From: Verrucomicrobiaceae bacterium
GTDB lineage: Bacteria > Verrucomicrobiota > Verrucomicrobiia > Verrucomicrobiales > Akkermansiaceae
Reading direction: 5' to 3'
NCBI GenBank assembly: GCA_027491155.1
Contig: JAIXWR010000010.1
Coordinates: 124,001-188,000 of the forward strand
DNA length: 64,000 nt
Shown here piece by piece: positions 1 to 8,443 of the stretch. A program made the position numbers and the translations under genes. The number at the start of each line of letters is the position of its first letter. Position 1 is the stretch's first letter. The notes beneath the pieces are model-generated. The model had not been told where the DNA came from, did no database searches, and worked only from the letters and a program-made list of their open reading frames with translations.

Positions 1-106
1 TTGCCTGGGGGATGAACACTTCGATCACCCATCGTTCAAAGGTGACAAGGTCCACCTTCGGAGCGGGCGGATGTCCGCTGAGATCAGCTAGTTCAATGTC
101 GATCAT
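1..106 (-). CDS. N-terminal fragment of an unidentified protein, cut by the window edge
   Basis: An ATG on the minus strand shares its bases with the TGA of the nucleotidyltransferase gene upstream (ATGA overlap), and the frame then stays open to the window edge, giving about 35 residues that begin MIDIELADLSGHPP. The overlap suggests translational coupling with the nucleotidyltransferase, so the two products probably act together. The visible residues show no domain I recognise. It could be the partner of a nucleotidyltransferase-type toxin pair, but that rests only on position. Confidence 0.55.
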   Translation of the reverse strand, partial: MIDIELADLSGHPPAPKVDLVTFERWVIEVFIPQA

Positions 107-630
107 GGCCGGAATCTTAGCTTCTCGAAGGCATCCGGGCCAGCATACTTCTGACACATCGCGCGTAGTTCGGGCTCGGGGATTTTTCCCGGGTTCCGCT
201 CCAGCAGCTCTTGCAGATCGCGCAGGTCGCGTCCCTTCCGGTGTTCGTCGTCCTTGAGCGCGTAGAGTTTCATCGCGATCAAGCCCTCGAAGTTGATGAC
301 GCGAACCCCCATCGCCTGATCCATCGAACCGCGCATCTGCTTGAAGCTATCGTCGTTGACCCAGATCAAATCGACGAAGGGAAACGCGAGATCGCGACCG
401 TATTGAAATCGGGTCGCCATCCCGTCCGATCTCGGCTCAAAGCCCAGCTTGGCCATGAGAGCAACCGCGTCCGCCTCGCGGCTTCGCGCGCAGATCCAGT
501 CGAGGTCGAGCGTGTTTCGCGGGAAGCCATGTGAAGTGACTGCCCATCCTCCGGCTAGAAGCAGAGGGATTCCCTCTTCCTCGAAGCGCTCGAACATGGC
601 CTTTGCGAAGTCTCTGAGAGATACGTTCAT
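103..630 (-). CDS. AbiEii/DUF-type nucleotidyltransferase-like protein
   Basis: A 175-residue protein with the start of a nucleotidyltransferase fold: a GGWAV motif near residue 27, then RNTLDLDW near residue 38, which matches the R-x-T-x-D-L-D pattern of AbiEii/MNT-like minimal nucleotidyltransferases in which the Asp pair binds metal. A second acidic cluster (FVDLIW) follows near residue 86. Such proteins transfer nucleotides to tRNA or protein targets and often belong to toxin-antitoxin or phage-defence pairs. The downstream gene overlaps its stop by four bases. GC content looks lower than in the mre genes, hinting at acquisition. The exact subfamily is not clear from sequence alone. Confidence 0.6.
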   Translation of the reverse strand: MNVSLRDFAKAMFERFEEEGIPLLLAGGWAVTSHGFPRNTLDLDWICARSREADAVALMAKLGFEPRSDGMATRFQYGRDLAFPFVDLIWVNDDSFKQMRGSMDQAMGVRVINFEGLIAMKLYALKDDEHRKGRDLRDLQELLERNPGKIPEPELRAMCQKYAGPDAFEKLRFRP

Positions 631-653
631 GGGGCGAGCTCGGAGATCATGAT

Positions 654-1004
654 TTACTGCTCGTCTTCAGGGGCAAGGGGCTCTTCCTCAAAATTGTTGG
701 TTCCCTCGATCCGGCCGAATGCCCGACCGGGAAGGCTTTCGAGATAGGGGATAATGGCTGGGTCGTAGTTGCAGATCGTGTTCACGTCGTATCGCGCCAG
801 GTTGGCAGGATCGTTCACGTAGCTGTCCGACTCCTCGCCGGAAAAGAACCGCCATCCCGAATCGAGGTCGTCGTCCGGTTCCTCTCGATACATGTAACCC
901 ACGTGGCGCCCTTCGACCGTGATCTGGTCGGTGGCGAGACATGACCCCATATTGGGGATGACACGTTTGATCTCGGAGCCGGGAATCTTGAAATCCTTCT
1001 TCAT
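654..1004 (-). CDS. Imm33/DUF2185 domain protein
   Basis: A 116-residue acidic protein with the conserved block of the DUF2185/Imm33 family: GYMYREEPDDDLDSGW near residue 36, then a DSYVNDP motif and YDVNTICNYDP near residue 72. Members are small cytoplasmic proteins found as immunity proteins in polymorphic-toxin loci and also as stand-alone genes. No toxin gene is visible next to it. It lies 23 bp upstream of the nucleotidyltransferase gene, so the two may be co-transcribed. The family call is firm; an immunity role here is inference from the family only. Confidence 0.7.
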   Translation of the reverse strand: MKKDFKIPGSEIKRVIPNMGSCLATDQITVEGRHVGYMYREEPDDDLDSGWRFFSGEESDSYVNDPANLARYDVNTICNYDPAIIPYLESLPGRAFGRIEGTNNFEEEPLAPEDEQ

Positions 1005-1026
1005 CGCATTTAGGCAACGACCCGGA

Positions 1027-2616
1027 TCAGGCCTGGTCGATGGTCTTTTCCGTCGAAGCGTCCACGATCATGAAACGCTCGCGGTGCAGGGATGGATCGG
1101 AGCGGAAGATCAGGCGGCCGGAGTGCTGTCGCTCGAGTTCGACGAGGTGCTTGCTGTCCTCGGTCTTGAAGCGCGTGAGCACGTCGGGATTGACCACCAC
1201 GATGAGATCGCCGGCCTGGTCGCGGTGCTTGTTGATCACCGTGACGATGCGGCGCTGGATTTCGACGCTCATGGTCATCGGCGTCTTCACGCGGCCGCGG
1301 CCCTGGCAGTAGGGGCAGGGCTCGAACATGGTGTCGCGCAGCGATTCGTTGAGCCGCTGGCGGGTCATTTCCATGAGGCCGATCGACGAGATCTGCAGCA
1401 CCTGGGTCTTCGCCTTGTCCTTCTTCAGGCGGTCCTTCATCGCCTTGTAAACCGCCTGCTGGTCCTTGCGATGGCGCATGTCGATGAAGTCGACGACGAC
1501 CAGACCGCCGATGTTGCGGAGCCGGAGCTGGCGGGCGACTTCCTGGGCGGCCTCGACGTTGGTTTCGAGGATCATCTTGTCGACATCCTTCGAGCCGCGG
1601 TTGCGGCCGGTGTTCACGTCGATGGAAATCAGGGCCTCCGTCTCGTCGATGACGATGTAGCCGCCGCAGGGCAGCCAGACCTGGCGCGAGAAGGCTTCGT
1701 CGATCTGCTTCTGGATGCCCACTGCCTCGAAGATCGGCTGGGCGGAGGGAAGGTGATGGATGCGGCGCTTGGCGCGGCGGGAGATCTTTCCGGCGATCTC
1801 GCGGATGAACTCGGTGGTCTGCGCGTCGTCGCAGAGGACCTGGTCGACCTCGTCGGTGAGGAAGTCGCGGGCGGTGCGCTCGATCAGCCCGGGCTCCTGG
1901 AAGACGCAGAGCGGGGCGGGGCCGGAATCGCGCCTGTCCTCGACCGCGCGCCACTGCTCGAGGAGCATCGCGAGATCGCGGACGAAATGGCGGGCGCGGG
2001 TGCCGTGGGCGACGGTGCGCATGATGATGCCCATGCCTTCCGGCACGCTGAGCTTCTGCATGATCTTGCGGAGCCGCTGGCGTTCCTTGGGATCCTCGAT
2101 CTTGCGGGAAATGCCGAACTGCTCGGTGTAGGGCATGAGCACCAGGTAGCGGCCCGCCAGCGAGATGTTGGTGGTGACGCGCGGGCCTTTGGTGCCGATC
2201 GGCCCCTTCGAGACCTGGATCATGATCTCGGAGCCGATCGGATAGATGCTCGGGATGTCCTTCGAGGTGATCTTCTGCTGCTGCTTTTTCTTCTGGCTGC
2301 CGGCGCGCTCGATCTCCTCGAGGCCGGCGTCGAGCGCGGCGGGGATGGCATCCCAGAAGTGGAGGAAGGCATTCTTGTCGAGGCCGATGTCGACGAACAT
2401 CGCCTTGAGGCCTTGCTCGATGTTCTTCACGCGGCCCTTGAAGATGCCGCCGACGATGTTCTGTTCGCCTTCTCGTTCGACGGTGTATTCCTCCAGGACG
2501 CCGTTATCGAGGAGGGCGACCCGGCGCTCGAGGCGCTCGACGTTGACAATGACGGTGTTGCCTTCCTTCGGGTTGGGTTTGCCGATGCCGAGGAAGCGTT
2601 TGATTTTCTGGATCAT
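1027..2616 (-). CDS. rng: ribonuclease E/G family endoribonuclease
   Basis: A 529-residue RNase E/G-type enzyme that cleaves single-stranded RNA in rRNA maturation and mRNA turnover. An S1 RNA-binding domain starts near residue 55 (GGIFKGRVKNIEQG). The catalytic core carries the two metal-binding aspartates in ISIDVNTG and VVVDFIDM, and the zinc-link CPYC at residues 434-437. The length fits RNase G; there is no long disordered scaffold tail like that of enterobacterial RNase E. It is the last gene of the mre cluster, 29 bp after mrdA, an arrangement common in bacteria where rng follows mreBCD. Confidence 0.92.
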   Translation of the reverse strand: MIQKIKRFLGIGKPNPKEGNTVIVNVERLERRVALLDNGVLEEYTVEREGEQNIVGGIFKGRVKNIEQGLKAMFVDIGLDKNAFLHFWDAIPAALDAGLEEIERAGSQKKKQQQKITSKDIPSIYPIGSEIMIQVSKGPIGTKGPRVTTNISLAGRYLVLMPYTEQFGISRKIEDPKERQRLRKIMQKLSVPEGMGIIMRTVAHGTRARHFVRDLAMLLEQWRAVEDRRDSGPAPLCVFQEPGLIERTARDFLTDEVDQVLCDDAQTTEFIREIAGKISRRAKRRIHHLPSAQPIFEAVGIQKQIDEAFSRQVWLPCGGYIVIDETEALISIDVNTGRNRGSKDVDKMILETNVEAAQEVARQLRLRNIGGLVVVDFIDMRHRKDQQAVYKAMKDRLKKDKAKTQVLQISSIGLMEMTRQRLNESLRDTMFEPCPYCQGRGRVKTPMTMSVEIQRRIVTVINKHRDQAGDLIVVVNPDVLTRFKTEDSKHLVELERQHSGRLIFRSDPSLHRERFMIVDASTEKTIDQA

Positions 2617-2645
2617 GGATTTGATGGGAGAGGGGTGGGTGAGGG

Positions 2646-4811
2646 TTAGCGCCGGGGCGATGAAGGGTTCCGTCGCGGGGCGACGGTGCCTTCCTCGTCG
2701 GCTTCGGGAGTGATGGTGGGAGTCGGGGTGACGGGAGAAGGAACGAGCGAAGGATCCGGCGGGGTGATTCCCGCGGCATCGGCGGCATCGGACGCCTCGT
2801 TGCCGGTCTCGCCGCCCTCGTCGGTGACATCGATGGAGGCGAGGACGTCCTCGGGCAGGAGGATTTCCTCGATGGGATCGTTGTTGCCGACGACCGGTTC
2901 CAAGGGGTGGAGCGGCAGACGCTTGCCTTCATCGCGGGCGAGGATGCCGCGCAGGAGGAGATGGACGAGCGGCCCGCAGACCTTGCCGCCGGACTTTCCG
3001 TTTTCGACCAGCATGCAAACGGCGTAGCGGGGCTCTTCGTAGGGAGCAAAGGCGAGGGTCCACGAATTGTGGAGATCGAGCGGCTTGCTGACCTGGGCGG
3101 TGCCGGTCTTGGCCGCGACTTCGTAGCCGGGGATCTTGACCCTTCCGGCCGTGCCTCCGGGCACGTTGACCGCCATCCACATGCCCTTGCGGACGAGTTC
3201 GATGTCGGCGGGTTTCATCCCTTCCTTCACCAGGTCGACCTTGAGCCGGGGGACGTCCTCGACGAGCAGGGTCCCGTCCTTTGCGACGGCCTTTTTGACG
3301 AGGCGTGGATGGTAGTAGCGGCCGCCGTTGGCGACGCAGGCGGTCACGGCGCAGAGTTGGAGCGGGGTGGCGAGCGCGTTGCCCTGGCCGATGGAAAGGA
3401 AGCCCATGTCGATCGGCGTGGCCGTGACGTTGGGCCGCGCGCGCTGCCAGTTGCGGCTGCCCGTGACCAGGCCCGGGCTTTCCTGCGGCAGGGGGATCCC
3501 GGTCTTTTCTCCCAGCCCGAGCATGCCGAATCCGGCGGCCATCTCCTTGGTGCCGATCGAGCGCGCGAGGAGCATGAAATACGGATTGCAGGACTGCTGG
3601 ATGGCCTTCGGCAGGTTGAGCCCGCCATGGCTGCCGCCCTTCTGGGCGATCCAGCAGCCGACCTTGGCGTTGCCGTAGGAGACATAGCCGCTGCAGTTGT
3701 AAGTCCGGCCGGCCAGGCCTTTGGTCGCACCGACCAGGGCGGTCGGGATCTTGAAGGTTGATCCCGGCACGAAAGGGCTGATCGAGCGGTCGATCAGGGG
3801 CGAGATCTTTGCCGCGAGGTACTCCGCGTTCCGCTCCTTCGAGATGCTCGGGATGAAGTCGTTCGGGTTGTAATCGGGCACACAGGCCATGGCGAGGATC
3901 TCGCCGGTGCGGACGTCCATCACCACCCCCGAGGCCGAGCCCGCCTTGCGGAGGATGTTGGAGAGGAGGTATTGGATCTCGGCATCAATGGTCAGCGCGA
4001 CCTCCGCGCCCACGCCGGGATCGAGCCGGTCGTAGATCCCGAGGATCTTGCCCTTCTCGTTCTTGCTGATCTTCTTCCAGCCCTCGGGTCCCCGAAGGAT
4101 GTCGTCGAGGGTGGCCTCGACCCCCGCCACACCCTTGTCGTCGCCGACGTATTGGTAGCCATACTCGCGTGCTGCATCCTCGGGGATGTCGCCCTTCGAC
4201 CACTGGCGCAGATAGCCAAGGGTGTGGCAGGCGAGGGCCTTGTAGGGGTATTCCCGCTGCGGCCGGACGTTCAAGTAGACGCCGGGGAGTTCCAGCGAGT
4301 GCTCCGCAAAGCGGGCGAACTGGTCGTAGTCGAGGTCGGTGGTGTAGGAGAACGGGACGAGCCCGCCGTGGGTCTTGTAGTGCACCCGCAGGGCCTCGGC
4401 ATTGAAGTTCCTCGCCAGGCCGAGAGGCTGGAGAACGGGGATCACGCGTTCCTTGAGAATGGCGACGATGTCGGTCTCGGTCGCCTTCCGGGGCATGCCG
4501 TCCTCGCGGGTTTCGACATCCACGGTGGGATCCTCGGAGCGTTGGATCCGGTAGGCCTGGTGGATTTCCTCGAGATTGAAGGAGACCTCGTAGTTGCGGC
4601 GGTTGCGGGCGAGTTCGACTCCGTTGCGATCCTTGATGGTGCCGCGGATGCCGGGTTCGCGGACGGTGATCTGGCGGTTGCCCGGGACGAGGGCCTTGTA
4701 GTAATCCCGCTTGTTGATCTGGAACTCGTAAAGCTGCGTCAACAAGGCCCCGAACCCGAACAGCACGAGGGCGGTCAGGAGGTAGAGTCTGAGACGGAGA
4801 CGGGGTTCCAT
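2646..4811 (-). CDS. mrdA: penicillin-binding protein 2 (peptidoglycan transpeptidase)
   Basis: A 721-residue class B PBP of the elongasome. It begins with a short cytoplasmic stretch and one membrane segment (about residues 7-26), then a PBP dimerisation domain and a transpeptidase domain. All three active-site motifs are present: PGSTFK (SxxK, near residue 348), SCN (SxN, near 405) and KTGTAQ (near 567). The protein forms D,D-crosslinks in lateral-wall peptidoglycan. A Pro/Thr/Glu-rich tail of about 60 residues follows the catalytic domain. It starts 5 bp after mreD. The usual partner rodA is not in this cluster. Confidence 0.92.
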   Translation of the reverse strand: MEPRLRLRLYLLTALVLFGFGALLTQLYEFQINKRDYYKALVPGNRQITVREPGIRGTIKDRNGVELARNRRNYEVSFNLEEIHQAYRIQRSEDPTVDVETREDGMPRKATETDIVAILKERVIPVLQPLGLARNFNAEALRVHYKTHGGLVPFSYTTDLDYDQFARFAEHSLELPGVYLNVRPQREYPYKALACHTLGYLRQWSKGDIPEDAAREYGYQYVGDDKGVAGVEATLDDILRGPEGWKKISKNEKGKILGIYDRLDPGVGAEVALTIDAEIQYLLSNILRKAGSASGVVMDVRTGEILAMACVPDYNPNDFIPSISKERNAEYLAAKISPLIDRSISPFVPGSTFKIPTALVGATKGLAGRTYNCSGYVSYGNAKVGCWIAQKGGSHGGLNLPKAIQQSCNPYFMLLARSIGTKEMAAGFGMLGLGEKTGIPLPQESPGLVTGSRNWQRARPNVTATPIDMGFLSIGQGNALATPLQLCAVTACVANGGRYYHPRLVKKAVAKDGTLLVEDVPRLKVDLVKEGMKPADIELVRKGMWMAVNVPGGTAGRVKIPGYEVAAKTGTAQVSKPLDLHNSWTLAFAPYEEPRYAVCMLVENGKSGGKVCGPLVHLLLRGILARDEGKRLPLHPLEPVVGNNDPIEEILLPEDVLASIDVTDEGGETGNEASDAADAAGITPPDPSLVPSPVTPTPTITPEADEEGTVAPRRNPSSPRR

Positions 4812-4816
4812 GACGG

Positions 4817-5410
4817 TCAGGCGGCGATGCGCCGGCGGCGCTTTTTCTTCAGTCCTTCGAAGCGGATCTCATGGCCGAAGCGTCCGGCGATATGGAAAAG
4901 GATCCAGAAGACCACGGGCGAAAACAGCATCGTGAGCACGGAGGTGAACACGATCTGGAACAGCGTGGCCCGCGGAAAGATGAAGTCGCCGCGGACGAAG
5001 TTGATGATGAGATATTCGGCAACCAGATAGACGAAGATCGAGACCCCCACGAGGAAAGCGGAGAACTGCCACTTTCCCTCGCGGAACAGGGGCTGGATGC
5101 CCTGCATCAGGTAGCCGATGACCCCGTAGAGGATGATCGAGTAGCCGAAGCGCAGCGACTCGGCCGGGTCGGAGTAAACCATCGGATCGCCGCCGGGCGG
5201 GCCGAGGGCGCTCTGGGCGTCCCACAGGAAGCCGCAGGTGAAGGCAAGGGCGAGCATCACCGGCGGCCCCACGGTCACCGAGGCGCAGAGGAAGACCAGC
5301 GTGACCAGCAGCAACCGCGAATTGAAAAGTCCTGTCAAAGACGGGATGAACTGCTGCACGACGAGCGCCAGCAGGACGAGAATGAACAGGCTGAGTGAAT
5401 AGCGGATCAC
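4817..5410 (-). CDS. mreD: probable rod shape-determining protein MreD
   Basis: A 197-residue integral membrane protein with about five hydrophobic segments, beginning with a short basic N-terminus and a first helix from about residue 5. It has a highly basic C-terminus (KKKRRRR). It sits exactly where MreD is expected, between mreC (4 bp) and mrdA (5 bp). MreD is poorly conserved, so the name rests on topology, length and position rather than on motifs. It would bridge MreC and the elongation synthases in the inner membrane. Confidence 0.8.
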   Translation of the reverse strand: MIRYSLSLFILVLLALVVQQFIPSLTGLFNSRLLLVTLVFLCASVTVGPPVMLALAFTCGFLWDAQSALGPPGGDPMVYSDPAESLRFGYSIILYGVIGYLMQGIQPLFREGKWQFSAFLVGVSIFVYLVAEYLIINFVRGDFIFPRATLFQIVFTSVLTMLFSPVVFWILFHIAGRFGHEIRFEGLKKKRRRRIAA

Positions 5411-5414
5411 GGTC

Positions 5415-6215
5415 TCACGGCAGCGGAAGGAGAAATACCGTGCTCAGATCCGTGAAATCGACCGAGGGTCGGACCAAAGCTTCGGAGTCGAGGGGACCGG
5501 GAAGGACCGACTCGACGGTACCCACCAGGAGGTTCGCGGGGAAAAGCCCTCCGCGCCCGGTGGTGAACACCCGCGTGCCCGGACTGATCCGGGCCTTCGG
5601 GGAAAGGAACCTGAGGTGGAGCTTGGTGCCCCCCTCGTATTGGCCGCGCTGGCCGCTCAGGATGCCCACCTCGGGCGTTCCCTCGACCTGCACGGAAACC
5701 TGGCACGCTTCATCGGTCAGCAGGATCACCGACGAGAGCTTGTCGCCCACCCGGTCGACCTTTCCGACCAGGCCGCCATCGGCGACCACCGGCTGGTGGA
5801 CCGCCACCTTGTCCTGCCAGCCGCGGTCGATCTCCACGGTCTGCCACCAGGTGGTGGTTTGGCGCCGGATCACCCGGGCGACCGTCGCCTTGAACTCGGT
5901 GCGCTTCTGGAAATCCAGGGCCCGACGGAGCCGGGCGTTCTCCTCCTCGAGTTCCCGCGAGTGGGCCTCGACCTGGCGCAGACGGTCGAACTCGTCGCGC
6001 ATGGCGCTCAACTCCACCTCGAGCTTCTTGGAGTTCTCGACCTCGTCGAGGAAGGTGCGGGCCCGCACCTCGAGGGTCGAGCCGGCGTTGAGGAACGGCG
6101 TCAGCCACGAGTAGTAGGTGGCCTGGATATCCCGGACCGTACGCTCGCTGCGGGTCAGCGCCCAAACGGTGCCGGCCAGGAAAAGGAGGAATGCGAGGAG
6201 ATTGAGCGGCCTCAT
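5415..6215 (-). CDS. mreC: rod shape-determining protein MreC
   Basis: A 266-residue bitopic protein: one N-terminal membrane helix (about residues 4-20), a coiled coil at about residues 60-115 rich in Glu, Leu and Arg, and a periplasmic beta domain. The stretch QPVVADGGLVGKVDRVG near residue 140 is the conserved MreC pattern before the first beta barrel. MreC organises PBP2 and MreD outside the membrane while linking to MreB filaments. It starts 24 bp after mreB and is followed by mreD, the classical order. Confidence 0.9.
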   Translation of the reverse strand: MRPLNLLAFLLFLAGTVWALTRSERTVRDIQATYYSWLTPFLNAGSTLEVRARTFLDEVENSKKLEVELSAMRDEFDRLRQVEAHSRELEEENARLRRALDFQKRTEFKATVARVIRRQTTTWWQTVEIDRGWQDKVAVHQPVVADGGLVGKVDRVGDKLSSVILLTDEACQVSVQVEGTPEVGILSGQRGQYEGGTKLHLRFLSPKARISPGTRVFTTGRGGLFPANLLVGTVESVLPGPLDSEALVRPSVDFTDLSTVFLLPLP

Positions 6216-6239
6216 GGCGAGGAGCCCCGGGTCAACCGG

Positions 6240-7274
6240 TCAGTAGTGGGATGAGGTTGTCACCCGCTTCAATACCTCGATCTCCTGGAGCATCTTGCCG
6301 GTGCCCTCCGCCACGGCGCTGAGGGGGTCCTCGGCGACATGGACCGGCAGGCCCGTTTCTTCCCGGAGAAGTCGGTCCAAGCCCCGCAACAGGGCTCCGC
6401 CACCCGCCAGCACGATGCCGCGGTCGACCAGGTCGGCGGCAAGTTCGGGAGGGCAGCGTTCCAAGGTGGTGCGCACGGCGTCCACGATGGTGGAAAGCGG
6501 GTCGGACATCGCCTCGCGGATTTCCTGCGAGGTGATGGTGATGGTCTTCGGCAGGCCGGCGACGAGGTCGCGGCCCTTCACGTCCATGGTGATTTCCTTC
6601 ACCAGCGGGGCGGCGGAGCCCAGCCGGATCTTGATGTCTTCGGCGGTGCGCTCGCCGATCATCAGGTTGTAGGCCCGTTTCATGTAGGAAACGATGGCCT
6701 CGTCGAGTTCGTCCCCGGCCGTGCGGACCGAGCGGGCGAACACGATGCCGCCGAGGGAGATGAGCGCGACTTCGGTGGTGCCGCCCCCGATGTCGACGAT
6801 CATGTTGCCGGAGGCGTCCATGACCGGCAGGCCGACGCCGATCGCGGCGGCCATCGGTTCCTCGACGATGTGGACCTCGCGCGCGCCGGCCTGTTCAGCG
6901 GACTCGCTGACCGCCCGGCGCTCCACTTCGGTGATGCCCGACGGGACGGCGATGACCACCCTCGGGTTGTTCCGCCGGCGTCCGTTGTTGGCCTTGCGGA
7001 TGAAGTGGCGGAGCATCGCTTCGGTCACTTCGAAATCGGCGATCACGCCGTCCTTGAGGGGACGGATCGCCACGATGTTGCCGGGAGTGCGGCCGAGCAT
7101 CCGCTTGGCATCGTCGCCCACCGCCAGCACTTCGTTGGTGCCGGCCTTGACCGCGACCACCGAGGGCTCCCGCAGTACAATGCCCTGGTCCTTGACGTTG
7201 ACGAGCGTGTTGGCGGTGCCGAGATCGATGCCGATGTCGTTGGAAAACCAGCTGCCGAATAATCGAGCAAACAT
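6240..7274 (-). CDS. mreB: rod shape-determining actin homologue MreB
   Basis: A 344-residue bacterial actin that polymerises under the inner membrane and positions lateral-wall synthesis. Actin-fold signatures are clear: phosphate-1 loop DLGTANTLV near residue 17, phosphate-2 loop DIGGGTTEV near residue 161, and adenosine-binding [10 protein letters not shown] near residue 290. The N-terminal FARLFGSWF is amphipathic, as in membrane-binding MreB proteins. It heads the five-gene cluster with mreC, mreD, mrdA and rng. The 199 bp upstream contain no gene and probably the cluster promoter, though I could not pick one with confidence. Confidence 0.95.
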   Translation of the reverse strand: MFARLFGSWFSNDIGIDLGTANTLVNVKDQGIVLREPSVVAVKAGTNEVLAVGDDAKRMLGRTPGNIVAIRPLKDGVIADFEVTEAMLRHFIRKANNGRRRNNPRVVIAVPSGITEVERRAVSESAEQAGAREVHIVEEPMAAAIGVGLPVMDASGNMIVDIGGGTTEVALISLGGIVFARSVRTAGDELDEAIVSYMKRAYNLMIGERTAEDIKIRLGSAAPLVKEITMDVKGRDLVAGLPKTITITSQEIREAMSDPLSTIVDAVRTTLERCPPELAADLVDRGIVLAGGGALLRGLDRLLREETGLPVHVAEDPLSAVAEGTGKMLQEIEVLKRVTTSSHY

Positions 7275-7473
7275 TCTGATGGTGAAAGGATTGGAAAGGG
7301 ACGGTCGTCACGGCCCCGGCGCGGCACCGTCCACCGGTCGCAAGGGTGCGAAAAATTCAAGCTTCCCGACTATTCGGGGAGGCGGCGGACTATGGTGACG
7401 ACAGCCCCGGCGGGTCAAGAGGGAATCCCTGTTCCGCAAAGAGAACAAAGGAGTTCCACGGCTTTTGCCCGGC

Positions 7474-8268
7474 TCAACGAGATGCCAGGGCGGGCCCGAC
7501 CGCGGCGTGGCGCACCAGGAACTCGTCGGCCAGGGAAAGATAGGCCGCGGCACCGATTCCTCCCGCGTCGTGCTCGAAGATCGTCTTCGCGTGGCTCGGC
7601 GCCTCGCCCAGGCGGATCGTGCGGGGAATCACCGTCCGGTAAAGCTGCTGCGGGAAGTAGTTTCCGACCTCGTCCACGACCTGTTTCGCAAGGTTGGTCC
7701 GGCCGTCGAACATGGTCATGACGATCCCTTCGAGCGAGAGCTCCGGATTGGCACCGGATTCGCGGATCTGGTCGATCACGTGGACGATTTTCGCGAGCCC
7801 CTCGAGGCCGAACCATTCGCACTGGAGAGGGATCAGGATCTCGTCTGCCGCCGCCAGGGCGGAAGTCATCAGGACACCGAGCGAGGGCGGGGTGTCGAGC
7901 ACGCAGAAGTCGAACAGGTCGTTCGGCTTGAGCCCTTGCAAGTGCGTCCGCAAGCGCACCAGGTGGTCGTCGCCGCGGGCAAGCTCGATTTCCACCCCGG
8001 CCAGATCCATGTGTGAAGGAATCACCGACAGGTTCTCGCGACCGGAAGGGATGATCTTGTCGCGCACGTTGGCGTGGCCGAGCAGGGCGGGGTAAACGGT
8101 GCCTTCTCCATCGACATCGAGCCCCAGCCCGCTGGTCGTGTTTGCCTGGGGATCGAGATCGATCAGCAATACCCGTTGCCCGCGCAGGGCGAGGGCGGCG
8201 GAGAGGTTCAGCGCGGTGGTGGTTTTTCCCACGCCTCCTTTCTGATTGGCAATGGCGACAACTTTCAT
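7474..8268 (-). CDS. ParA/Soj family ATPase, orphan
   Basis: A 264-residue ATPase with the deviant Walker A motif KGGVGKTTTALNL at about residue 10 and the partner DxD motif in LLIDLDPQANTT. Such proteins bind DNA non-specifically as ATP dimers and segregate chromosomes, plasmids or protein complexes together with a ParB-like partner. I start it at ATG 8268 (MKVVAIANQ), directly before the conserved fold; the open frame upstream has no family-like sequence. No parB lies nearby, so the cargo is unknown. A TTGCCA box at 8320-8325 with a poor -10 (GGATCA) 19 bp later is a possible promoter. Confidence 0.85.
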   Translation of the reverse strand: MKVVAIANQKGGVGKTTTALNLSAALALRGQRVLLIDLDPQANTTSGLGLDVDGEGTVYPALLGHANVRDKIIPSGRENLSVIPSHMDLAGVEIELARGDDHLVRLRTHLQGLKPNDLFDFCVLDTPPSLGVLMTSALAAADEILIPLQCEWFGLEGLAKIVHVIDQIRESGANPELSLEGIVMTMFDGRTNLAKQVVDEVGNYFPQQLYRTVIPRTIRLGEAPSHAKTIFEHDAGGIGAAAYLSLADEFLVRHAAVGPALASR

Positions 8269-8443
8269 CGGACGCGAGCGGACGGCAGCGGGGGTGATCC
8301 TTCCGCCCCGGCGGCGGGCTGGCAAACAAAACCGCGAGGGAATCGGGGCGGCGGCGCGACCGTCCCTGTCATCCCGGAGCTTTCGGCGTGATCGGTCGCC
8401 GCGGCCGGGGCAGATTCGACCGGACTCCCGCACGCAACCGACC

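Noticed and set aside
919-2649. 576-codon plus-strand open frame over rng
   Set aside because: Antisense to a clear RNase G gene; Asp/Ala/Gly/Val-rich translation typical of a complementary frame in high-GC DNA.
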